The notes under the pieces: generated by a model
Told to the model about the DNA's origin: nothing
The model's input: the letters and a program-made list of their open reading frames with translations, nothing else
Databases searched by the model: none
Position numbers and translations under genes: made by a program
Source: Chara braunii
Lineage: Eukaryota > Streptophyta > Charophyceae > Charales > Characeae
Assembly: GCA_003427395.1 (NCBI GenBank)
Contig: BFEA01000320.1
Coordinates: 1,542,285-1,575,897, forward strand
DNA length: 33,613 bases
Reading direction: 5' to 3'
Part shown: one piece after another, positions 20,829-29,275 of the stretch
Position numbering within the stretch: the first letter of the stretch is position 1
How the letters are laid out: each line of letters opens with the position of its first letter

Positions 20829-21845
20829 ATGTGGCCGCGGGTGCAAGTAGAGGTCTATGGGGCTACCATTGACTGGGACTTGGAGCCCCCTGAACTCATA
20901 GAGGGGGATCTGGTCGAGCTCACGATCCCCGGGCGCAACATTCGACACGTTGACGGCCANTTTGCGTGNAGGTCCNTAATCTTGTNCGAGGACGTGTGGC
21001 NTTGGACGTACANAGAGCACCGGNCGNGGCAAGGAGTGGGCGTAGTGAGAGCCTACTTGTATTTGGGACCAGGTGCGGTCAGGGAGNCCNTGGTGNGCCT
21101 CGCGACGACAGGGACGAGTGNCANAGTTAGCAGGGCGTTACGCTACCTAGGGGAAGAGGTAGCTGCCTTCCGAGNGGAGGACTCGAGCGACCCGTTNACC
21201 CTATTTCACGGACGCCCTCCTCTTGATATCANGGGCGAGCTGGTGGTAGCACGGGACGGGTTTTTCCCGTACAGCGTTANGAGCCTGCGGGCGATAGTTC
21301 CGACGTTCGTAGTAGAGAGCGTCTTTGGAGGTATTGGTGGAGTGGTCGAGACATACCTGGCCTATCAGGATCTCAAGATCCTGGCGAGAAGGCCTGCCGA
21401 CCTAGACTACATCTATTATTCGCTCGCAACCGGTGGGCCTCGCTGGGGAGACGAGAGGGTTCAGCTTATAGAGCTGATCCGCTCGATAGACGACGAGTGG
21501 CCACAGCCTCCGTGCGTTTGGGATTGGCTAGACCGTGAGCTCCGAGCAGGCCCCGAGTACGTGACCTGCATCGGGCGGCTCTTCTCAGACGACTGGGAGA
21601 GNTGGTGGGGTGAGGACNCCNGGCGACCTCTGATATACGGCCATCAGTTGGCGCAATACTACCAGGGTATAGGACAGGCACCATACCGCGTCGAGGATGA
21701 GTTTGACGACGAGGGTTGGGAGCGAGAGGACGACGAGGACGCGTGGGAGCCAGACTGGGTCGACCCAGAGAGTGAGGTTGACGAGGAGGAGATTGACGTT
21801 ACAGACGCCCATTTTCCCAGGATAGGAGTAGCAGTTCGGGCGTAG
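20829..21845 (+). CDS. Accessory ORF1 of element C, unknown function
   Basis: Starts at ATG 20829 (MWPRVQVEVYGATIDWDLEPP), 338 codons, no stop despite about 20 ambiguous bases. I recognise no domain. The protein is rich in acidic and aromatic residues. Its middle part (about residues 140-260) looks globular with many Trp/Tyr/Asp, e.g. SIDDEWPQPPCVWDWLDREL. The last ~50 residues are strongly acidic (EDEFDDEGWEREDDEDAWE and beyond). There is no signal peptide or membrane segment. It is the first of at least five ORFs between the primer-binding site and gag. Extra ORFs 5' of gag are known in Ogre-type plant elements, but I cannot show homology. Being intact among decayed genes suggests either recent function or luck. 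Confidence 0.65.
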   Translation: MWPRVQVEVYGATIDWDLEPPELIEGDLVELTIPGRNIRHVDGXFAXRSXILXEDVWXWTYXEHRXXQGVGVVRAYLYLGPGAVREXXVXLATTGTSXXVSRALRYLGEEVAAFRXEDSSDPXTLFHGRPPLDIXGELVVARDGFFPYSVXSLRAIVPTFVVESVFGGIGGVVETYLAYQDLKILARRPADLDYIYYSLATGGPRWGDERVQLIELIRSIDDEWPQPPCVWDWLDRELRAGPEYVTCIGRLFSDDWEXWWGEDXXRPLIYGHQLAQYYQGIGQAPYRVEDEFDDEGWEREDDEDAWEPDWVDPESEVDEEEIDVTDAHFPRIGVAVRA

Positions 21846-22008
21846 GAGGTAGAGGAGCACATTAGGGCGACGGTTGAGTAAGCTTAGCTACTGATCCTAC
21901 TCGACCATACTGGACCTGAGTGCGAGAGTTGTCTGAAGGGTTAGCAACGTCGAGAGATGGGGTGCATCAGAGGGAGTAGAGTGATGCTGACCAAGAGTAG
22001 GAGAAGAG

Positions 22009-22764
22009 ATGAGGAGTGATTCAGTGGCCTGGTTAGCTTATGTTCTCTCACGAGAGTCCGAATCGTATAGTGTGAGGAAGCTTGTGGGACCCAGAGAGAC
22101 GGCGGTTGGATATGACATACCACTTCCTGTGGCGTTAGAAGAGGCAGGGCGTGTACCGATACGATACTTGGGAACGTGGCTCGCAGAGGGGCTCTTCCTT
22201 TGGACAGTGATACTACGAGACGAACGACCCGAGAGGACTCATGATCTAGAAGGGGTCGGACATCTGATAGCGGATAGAGCATACGATTTAGAGATAGGAC
22301 TGACGCTTGCAGGGGCGAGCAGGAGTTGGTGGAGAAGTGAGTCGTTGACCATAGTGATCATTAATCAGCAACTAGCAAGACTCTCTGGAGGGAGGACGAG
22401 TTGGAGCTGCTTGGTGTACGGTCCACCACATCCGACCCTCTACCCGAGAGAGGATTGGCGATTCGGACTTCCTACCTTCGTGATAGGGCAGACCTATGGG
22501 AACGTGGATCGTTTGAGAAGAGCAGTGGACCACACACTTTACTCGCTCTGGGAGGGCTTAGCGCCCCGCTTCAAGGAAGTATAGTACGCCATTTGTGTGA
22601 GGTGGGGGCCGCCCAGTAGAGAGACGCTTGACGATATCATAGACATTACGAGCTGGGTGGACTGTCTGAGGCCAATCGATCTGATTAGGTACTGCAAGAG
22701 ATGGGCAAAGATCGATTTCGCGGGGCTAGAGGATGTGAGATTTCTCTTCGAGGCCGCAGCTTAA
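22009..22764 (+). pseudogene. Accessory ORF2 of element C, one in-frame TAG
   Basis: ATG 22009 opens 191 codons (MRSDSVAWLAYVLSRESES...) to TAG 22582-22584. The same frame then continues for 59 clearly protein-like codons (ETLDDIIDITSWVDCLRPID and on) to TAA 22762-22764, so I read one gene of about 251 codons with a nonsense change. No known domain. Composition is mixed hydrophobic/charged with several Trp, as in ORF1. The next ATG (22768) is only three bases after the TAA, in the same frame. Confidence 0.5.
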
Positions 22765-22767
22765 GGA

Positions 22768-23055
22768 ATGTCAGAAAGGACGGCCACAGTGATGCGTGTA
22801 GGAGAGCAACTGGTAAGCGCAGGATACACTGTGACAATACTTCTCCGAGCGTACGTAGACGAGGACTTGACAGCGAGTGAGTGCAGACAACGAGCCAGGG
22901 ATTTGATCCACGAGCGTAGAGCTGACGTACTGGCGCGAGTGACCTTCCAGACCTCGATTTCCTATAATGTGATGATATGGTCTCATGGTTATATGCGCGC
23001 GGAGCACTACCACAATGAGACGGTAGCGGAGGCTAGAGCGAGGGTGAGAGAATGA
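22768..23055 (+). CDS. Accessory ORF3 of element C, small unknown protein
   Basis: 95 codons from ATG 22768 (MSERTATVMRVGEQLVSAGYT) to TGA 23053-23055. It looks like a small alpha/beta protein: an N-terminal beta-type segment, a charged helix (ASECRQRARDLIHERRADVL), a second beta-rich part, and a helical Ala/Arg/Glu C-terminus. I do not recognise a family. It shares its frame with ORF2 and ORF4, so it may be part of one ancestral longer protein broken by stops. Confidence 0.45.
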   Translation: MSERTATVMRVGEQLVSAGYTVTILLRAYVDEDLTASECRQRARDLIHERRADVLARVTFQTSISYNVMIWSHGYMRAEHYHNETVAEARARVRE

Positions 23056-23079
23056 GCTGAAAAAATATGTGGACTGAGT

Positions 23080-23397
23080 ATGAAAGAGGAGAGTGAGGCA
23101 GTCGGAAGAGTGAGAAAGCGCGTTAAAAAACCACTCTTGAACCAGGTAAAGAAGTTCGAGAACAAGTTAAGGGAGATCTGGTCGTGCCAGGACGAGGGCA
23201 AGTTGCGTAGGGCTGAACTCGTGACGAGACAGTTAGAGAATCTGTTTAGGGAGGAAAGAGAGATTATCCAGGCGTGGAGATCAAATTTTCTGGAGAGGGT
23301 AAAGAGAAGCGTATCACGCGAAGAAACTAGTGAGCGATATGCAGAGAGCGAGACAACGGAAGACAAAGTAACGCAGGGAAGTAGCGACAGGACATGA
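23080..23397 (+). CDS. Accessory ORF4 of element C, probable coiled coil
   Basis: 105 codons from ATG 23080, preceded by eight open codons after the ORF3 stop. The sequence is highly charged and helical (RVRKRVKKPLLNQVKKFENK, ELVTRQLENLFREEREIIQ), consistent with a coiled-coil or RNA-binding helix bundle; no family recognised. Its TGA (23395-23397) overlaps the ATG of ORF5 as ATGA, a compact arrangement unusual for nuclear DNA. Confidence 0.5.
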   Translation: MKEESEAVGRVRKRVKKPLLNQVKKFENKLREIWSCQDEGKLRRAELVTRQLENLFREEREIIQAWRSNFLERVKRSVSREETSERYAESETTEDKVTQGSSDRT

Positions 23398-23909
23398 GCG
23401 GGACTGCTTTACACACGACGGATCGGTACTCATTACATGTGGTAGGGAGACTGGACGGACCATTAGTGTTAGTGATCATAGAACCCCAGCTCCATACCAG
23501 ACTGTGCATAGTTGAGGAGGCAGAGTGTGTCCGCCGCGCGCTGCGTGAGGCTAGGGGAACAGGACTTTGGATTGGAATAAAAGGAGGACTGAGGATAAAA
23601 TACGTACTTCAAGTGACACCTTTCGAAGGGCGGTCTCGGATAAGGGCATGGTTCGAGACGACCAGAGAGGTTAAGAGGTTGAAGATAAGCGAAGCCAGGA
23701 AAGCTGGAGAGTTAGGGAGAGTTGTAACAAATGGTGTAATACTCAGGGTGTTAGCCGCTCATGACCGGTACTGGAAGAAATCGATAAAGACTTTAGAGGC
23801 GATAGAGGATGGTGGAGATAAGGAGGACTTTGAAACATTTTATCACATATTGGAGCGGTCGGCGATGAGGTTACAAGTGGTTATAGCACTAACTTACCTC
23901 AGCTGCTAG
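23394..23909 (+). CDS. Accessory ORF5 of element C, unknown function
   Basis: 171 codons from ATG 23394 (MSGTALHTTDRYSLHVVGRL) to TAG 23907-23909, in a different frame from ORF4 and overlapping it by four bases. The N-terminal half seems beta-rich (LDGPLVLVIIEPQLH, GLWIGIKGGLRIKYVLQVTP), the C-terminal half helical. I recognise no domain. Protein-like sequence in other phases continues after its stop. Confidence 0.5.
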   Translation: MSGTALHTTDRYSLHVVGRLDGPLVLVIIEPQLHTRLCIVEEAECVRRALREARGTGLWIGIKGGLRIKYVLQVTPFEGRSRIRAWFETTREVKRLKISEARKAGELGRVVTNGVILRVLAAHDRYWKKSIKTLEAIEDGGDKEDFETFYHILERSAMRLQVVIALTYLSC

Positions 23910-24276
23910 ACAGATAACCTCGTGGCCGTCTGGGAGATAAGGGAGTAGAAATATAAATTGGAAGCTCTTGGAAGAATAGTGGAAGCTAGAAAGGTCGATG
24001 GGCGACTTTGGATGGCAGTAGGAGGGCCTTTAGCGGGCTAACCGATTCAGGACAGGGTTAGGAGAATTAGCAAGGAGGACGGAGATAGACGCTCGGAGAC
24101 TCTTAAGGGGTGTTGATCAGGAGACATTGGCTAGGTTTGGGACTGCGATCTGTCTCAAGGATAGAGGTCATGTCACGGGTGTACTGCAGATCCGGAGAGG
24201 CACAGCCTTGTTGGCCGATCCGGGAGGAGACCGGTACGGGATACTGGAAGTGGTAATCAAGGCAGTCGAGAGCTAA
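23910..24276 (+). pseudogene. Decayed continuation of the accessory ORF cluster
   Basis: Fragments that look coding, split by stops and frame changes: DNLVAVWEIRE, then KYKLEALGRIVEARKVDGRL, WMAVGGPLAG, and later QETLARFGTAICLKDRGHVT with VLQIRRGTALLADPGGDRYG and ILEVVIKAVES before TAG at about 24274. Style and charge resemble ORF5, so this may be a sixth gene or the lost C-terminus of ORF5. Confidence 0.4.
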
Positions 24277-24309
24277 GATTGGAGGCGGACGCGAGCCGTG
24301 ATAAGGAAA

Positions 24310-24421
24310 CAGGTCCGGGCTGCCGCAACTGTAACAGGTCCGGGCTGCCGCAAATGTCACAGGTCCGGGCTGCCGTAACTGTCACAGGTCCGGGCTGCAG
24401 CGACTGTCATAGGGTCGGGCT
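24310..24421. repeat. 25-bp tandem repeat before gag, four copies plus a partial
   Basis: Units caggtccgggctgccgcaac... at 24310, 24335, 24360 and 24385, each exactly 25 bp with one to three substitutions, and a diverged partial unit to about 24421. The period is not a multiple of three, so it is probably not coding. It lies between the accessory ORFs and the likely gag start. Confidence 0.9.
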
Positions 24422-24465
24422 CTAATAGTTGGTTAGAATACCTAACTGCATCTTCTGGCGGTCCA

Positions 24466-26640
24466 ATGGAACCCGACACGATGGGGCCACAACCGACCAC
24501 GAGTGAAGCGGGAGAGGAGTACAGGACATCGCCCGATCGAGCTCTGAGGGATCTGAAGGAACGAATTAGGTGAGAAGCACCGCTGAGATGGGCTGACCAA
24601 ACCAATGACGTAGGGCCCGACGTAAGGGGCGAACCAGTTGCGACAGAGCCGCAGGAGGCTCTAAAGACGGGTACCTCGACCGAACGACGAGAAGCGACGA
24701 GGCGACACTCCCCCGAGTACGAGTGGAGGGACACCATAGCGGACAGGCACAGACACGACTAGAGAGAGAGAGAGTTTGAGGGATTCCTATTGGAGGGACA
24801 GAGATAGAGACAGGGCGCCGCCCACGCGAGTCTTCGACCTCTAGAAAGGGGAGTCACATTCGCTACTGGAGCAAGGATCGCTAATTTATTACGCACAAGA
24901 CCTCAGAGTCTCCTGCCTTCAGGGGCTATGGTATCACAGAATATCTGGAGAAGTGGGAGCTTCACGCTAGCCGAAGTCAGTGGTCGGAGGAAGAGATTAT
25001 AGAGAACTTCCTATTTAATGTGGACCCAAGTCTCGGTAGGGAAGTTAAGGAAGCTCGACCGAAGGATGGAAAATGGACTACGTACAAGAAGAACCTCGTT
25101 GAGCTTTACAAATTGGAGGATAATAAGTCTTTCATCAAGGACCTTGAAACAATGACTCAAGATGAAGATGAGAGCGTACGGGCATTTGGGATGCGTTTTC
25201 AGAAGATCTCCGACGTGCTAATGAAGAAGGGGAAGATCTCAGAGGTCGAGCGCTGTACTATCTTCATCGGACACTTGTNCAAAGGTAGGCAAAAGAGTAT
25301 ACTTAGAGATCTTCCACGCGACAGGCTTGATTTCCGAGAAGTCCTAAAGCTCGCGATAAAGGCAGAGGCAGACGATTACAAGGACTTGGTGTGGAGAGGG
25401 ATGAGGAGACGTGACTTCTCTCTCTACAAGGAGTATGTCACTGATAGATGTCGTGATTTCAAGGACTATCCCTGGTCGGAGAAGAATGAGGCCGTGGCTG
25501 AGGAAGTGAAGGAGATACGGGACATGGTGAAGGGATTGACGACAAAGGTAATAGAGATTATGACCACTACAGGGGTCACGGCCTACCGAGACAAGCCTGG
25601 AGGGCTCTATTCACTTCGCTGGGACCGTAGGAACAACGATTCCTGGAGGAGTGTAGAGGATAGAAATCCTCGGACGCTGACTGATTATCGTACGAGGGGA
25701 AGAGAAAGAGACGATGAGCCATGGCGACGTAGGGACGATGAGATAGACCGAGACCGCAGAGATCGCGAGCCGTTTGTGCGAGCAAGGAGGCTGGATGATT
25801 ACCCGCGAAGCCCTCTCTATGAGGCCGATCGGGGTAGAGGCGACTCCCGCGGCCGATGGGAGACAGATCAAGGCCGACGAGATGGATATAGGGACGACAT
25901 ATACGAGAGATCGGACCGAGATGGATATAGGGACGACAGATACGAGAGATCGGACCGAGACGGGTATAGGGACGACATATACGAGAGGTCGGGTCGAGAT
26001 GGCTATAGAGGTGGTAGGTATGAAAGAGGAGATCGGGACTGGGAATGACGAGATGGGTCGCGCGGACGGTTTGAGCGCGAGGGAGATACGAGAGAGCAGC
26101 GCGATGAGTCGCGGGGGTTGTACAACCGAGGGGACCGACGCGATGAGACACGAGGGCGATATGACTCAGGAGACCGCCGCAACGATTCGCGCGGTCGGAA
26201 TGAGAGAGGGGGATATGGCGTCTCATCCGAACCATATCCCAAGTCGCCTGACCCCAAGGCAGCCAGGAGTTCGATCTCGAGAAGCGCAGACGACAGGCCA
26301 TCTACTCCCAGGAACTCATGCGTCTACTGTAGAGGAGAAGATCATATCAAGAGGGATTGCCCGGACCTCAAACGGGCAATAGATGAGGGACTTGTCGTGC
26401 TTGACGACCGCAAGTACATCAAGTGGGCAGATGGTCTGGGAGATGTATCGACGTTCCCTTCGATGAAGGAGAATGTCGAAGCAAGGAGAGTAAAGCCGAG
26501 TAAAGAAAAGGATCCGGTCAGGACCCAGAGCATCAAGATAACCTTCGAGGGGGATATGGCGACTACACCCATAAGGGTGGCAGCCACCAAGTCGGCGAAA
26601 GGGTCTACATCGAAGAAGGCTGACACGGATTACGTGATGA
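24466..26640 (+). pseudogene. gag: gag of element C: capsid, Arg/Asp-rich repeats, zinc knuckle
   Basis: The likely start is ATG 24466 (MEPDTMGPQPTTSEAGEEY), with TGA at 24571, TAG at 24760, a frame slip at the (GA)n run 24761-24774, and another before 24885. A long open stretch from 24885 carries the capsid-like part (FRGYGITEYLEKWELHASRS; later ESVRAFGMRFQKISDVLMKK), typical of retrotransposon gag. Then come an Arg/Asp-rich region, 13-residue repeats, one TGA at 26046-26048, and a perfect CCHC zinc knuckle (C codons 26319, 26328, H 26343, C 26358; C-x2-C-x4-H-x4-C). The frame on both sides of the TGA is the same, so gag and protease were one ORF. Gag would coat the RNA and form the particle; this copy cannot. 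Confidence 0.88.
25881..26036 (+). repeat. 39-bp coding repeat in gag, four units
   Basis: Four in-frame 39-bp units at 25881, 25920, 25959 and 25998 encode 13-residue repeats of the type DGYRDDIYERSDR. The fourth has diverged (GYRGGRYERGD). Arg/Tyr/Asp-rich tails are common in RNA-binding proteins. Confidence 0.9.
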
Positions 26641-26939
26641 CGGAGAAGGACGGGCAGCAGGTCAATGGAGAGGAGGTTATCCTTTCGCCGCGAAAGAGGG
26701 GAGTGAAGAAGTTCTTAATGAAGAGTTCGCTGGACGAGATTGACACGGTCGAGCCACTGAGGCGGGCCCTTCGGCAACCCATGCAGTGCTCTATTCTCGA
26801 GTACCTGGCGGCATCGAAGCCGGCTCGTGATGAGTTACAGATGATCACGCGGAAGACTCGCATACCTCTATCGGAGGAGGGTCAGGGGGCCCCTAAGGCG
26901 GAAGCTCCTACAGAAGCAGTAACGGGGGTGACTGCCAGA

Positions 26940-27335
26940 GCGGATCGCATGGCGACAGTCCTTCTCGATGGAATGGAAGGTGTGCCTCCAGACAAGTTTT
27001 ATATACTTGGTAGCGGGGCCGTGGAGACGATTATAAACGATGGAGCGGTACTAGATGCTGTGATCGATAACGGCAATGAAGCTGTCATCATAGACGAGGA
27101 CCTGGCAGTACAGGTTGGACTGGGCCTCGATAGGCCGTGCCTATTCGAGATAGAGACGGCTGATGGGAGAAAGCAACAGATCACTGGGGTTTGTCACAAG
27201 GCAGCCATAGAGGTCCAAGGGGTATGAGTGACCCTGCCTGTCTTTGCAGTCAAAAACTGCAACTCCGACCTGCTCTTGGGTTAAACGTGGCTGAGCCACG
27301 TGCATGCGGTAACGATAGAGCGACCTGATGTGAGC
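26940..27335 (+). pseudogene. Aspartic protease domain of element C
   Basis: In frame with gag: FYILGSGAVETIINDGAVLD, then VIDNGNEAVIIDEDLAVQ with the active-site triad at 27066-27074 reading D-N-G rather than the usual D-S/T-G, then LFEIETADGRKQQITGV and, after TGA 27225, VTLPVFAVKNCNSDLLLG, matching the C-terminal part of retrotransposon proteases. A TAA at 27282-27284 interrupts the following TWLSHVHAVTIERPD segment. The enzyme would cleave Gag-Pol. The two stops inactivate this copy, and the unusual DNG triad may also do so. Confidence 0.75.
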
Positions 27336-28733
27336 CAAACATTGTCCATTAGGAAGCCAGACGGGACGCGAGTAATCATTGAGACAGTGGAGCCTCGGGA
27401 CCCAAGGAACAGAGCAGCTCTCGCTGTGGGTGTGAGACCCAGTGATCAGATTAAGTCGTTACCTATCTCCGGCCGCGCGGTGCGATTTCGCGAGAAGAAA
27501 TATGGACCACTGCTCACAGAGGAAGAAGGTCGGATCGTGGAGGTGGAAGATTTAGGGAGTCGGCTAATAGTGGACGGCAACTCGTACCCAAAGGAAAAAG
27601 ATGAGGAATTTGGCAGTGTGGTATCCGTGTTATTTTTAAGGGCACGGCCCCCTATGGGGGGCTACCCAAGCGACTCAAGCGAGTAGCTCAAAACGTTAAG
27701 CCAGCGGCGGTGGGCTGCGAGCGATCTGCACTCGAAGGGATATCGGAAGAAGAGATCGCGAAGGAAATCAAAGAAAAAAAGAAAAAGGAGCCACAACGCC
27801 TAACGGAAGAGAGGATAGCAGGGATGGACATCGGAGATGAAAATCTGACCCTACAAGAGCGAGAACGTGTGATAGAAATACTGAAGACATGTGATAAAGC
27901 AATAGCTTTTAGCGACGCGGAGCGCGGTAGGATTGACCCTCGATACGCTAAGCCAGCGAGGATTTACACGATTCCACATGTTCCTTGGAATGACGCAGGA
28001 TGGAAATACGCCCAGAAGGAAAAGGAAGAAGTTATCGCTTTCCTCAAAGAAAAGATGGTTTCCCACGTTGCGGAGCCGTCTGATAGTGCTTATGTTAATC
28101 ATTGGTTCTTCCTACGAAAGCCGAATGGCAAGATCCGATGGATCCAGGACCTAGAAGGTTAACGCGGTGACGATACGAGACGTGGGCTCCGTGCCACACG
28201 CCGATTTATTGGTAGAAGGCGTCGCAGGTAGGTCGATTTATTCGGTCTGTGATCTGTTCTCAGGTTATGATAAGGTACCGCTTGACCCTAGGAACAGACA
28301 CCTCACGGCTATGCATACATCATTGAGACTAATACAAATGATGGTTGTCCCTATGGGTTGGACTAATGGGGTAGCCGTTTTTCAGAGAGCCATGGTAGCC
28401 GTCCTCAAGGACTTCATCCCTGTTAAGGTTGAAGTTTTTCTGGATGACTTTCTTATAAAAGGGCCAGTAGACAGGGATGAGACAGAGGTTGTACCTGGAG
28501 TTAGAAGATTCGTCGAGCAGCACCTAACAGATATTTGCGCGGTACTCGAGCAGCTGGACGATGCGAATTTAACAGTCAGCGGAACAAAGAGCCGATGGAA
28601 CGTCTCGACTATTAAGATCTTGGGCTTTATCTGTGACTCGAGAGGGCGTCGAGCAGATCCGGCGAAGTTAGACAAAATTCTGAACTGACCGTCACCGTTA
28701 CATAGCCCAACCGAGGTCCGACAGTTTCTAGGA
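27336..28733 (+). pseudogene. Reverse transcriptase domain of element C
   Basis: The linker continues in frame to TAG 27684; a frameshift near 27640-27660, beside a G run, moves coding to the phase open at 27653-28159. It reads ISEEEIAKEIKEKKKKEPQR, then HVPWNDAGWKYAQKEKEEVI and VNHWFFLRKPNGKIRWIQDL. A one-base change near 28157-28162 shifts phase again into VGSVPHADLLVEGVAGRSIY, SVCDLFSGYDKVPLD (motif A region with the first Asp), VPMGWTNGVAVFQRAM (motif B) and VEVFLDDFLIKG with catalytic FLDD at 28437-28448 (motif C). TGA 28686 stands where a Trp is usual in the connection. The order and motifs are those of Ty3/gypsy RT. At least two frameshifts and one stop make it inactive. Confidence 0.88.
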
Positions 28734-29275
28734 GTGGTCGGTTACTGGTGTATATTCATACGGGGGTATGCGGAGAAGGCTGAGCCATTAAGGTTACTCC
28801 TTCAAAAGACTGAAAAATTCTACCGGGATTCTTCGCAGGAACTCGCTATGCAAGAACTTAAAGACGAATTTAAGGAGGGAGGACGCCTGTTGGGCGTGCC
28901 GTTCTTTGACGATGAGACCGAGAGACCCTTCATAGTATCCACGGATGTTGGACCATGTTCAATAGGTGGTTTGCTGTCTCAGAAGGACGCTGGAGGGAAG
29001 GAAGACCGTTAAGATTTGAGAGTAGGACACTTAATACGGCTGAGCGTAACTACAGTCAATTCAAGAAGGAAGTGTTAGCTGTTCTCCGGTGTCTAGACAC
29101 GTTCAGACACTATATCTATGGGCGACGATTCATCTTGAGAGTAGACCCCACCGCGGTTGCCTCTGTCCTCCAGAAGGACTTTAGTCTGACGGACTCGACC
29201 ATCGTCCGATGGTTAATATGGATTCGGCTATACGATTACACGGTTGAGAGGATATCTGGCACTTAAAATGCAGTG
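28734..29275 (+). pseudogene. RNase H domain of element C
   Basis: Continues in the RT frame with LGVVGYWCIFIRGYAEKAEP, then RPFIVSTDVGPCSIGGLLSQ, where STD holds the first catalytic Asp. A frameshift near 28990-29010 leads to FESRTLNTAERNYSQFKKEV (with the catalytic Glu region), HYIYGRRFILRVDPTAVASV and a TAA at 29264-29266, just before NAVADGLSRIP, which ends the domain. This matches the usual gypsy RNase H. I see no second, archaeal-type RNase H of the kind found in Tat-lineage elements. Confidence 0.85.

Noticed and set aside
22009-23909. A bacterial operon or bacterial contamination, suggested by tight ORF spacing
   Set aside because: The cluster is enclosed by the LTRs, primer-binding site and gag-pol of one retroelement, in a microsatellite-rich eukaryotic context.
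26046-26048. Programmed readthrough of the gag TGA
   Set aside because: The frame continues past TGA-C, which could allow readthrough, but it lies before the zinc knuckle, not at a gag-pol border, and many other stops occur. Decay is simpler.
25576-26301. 241-codon - strand frame
   Set aside because: Shadow of the Arg/Asp-rich gag region on the + strand, which carries the repeats and zinc knuckle.
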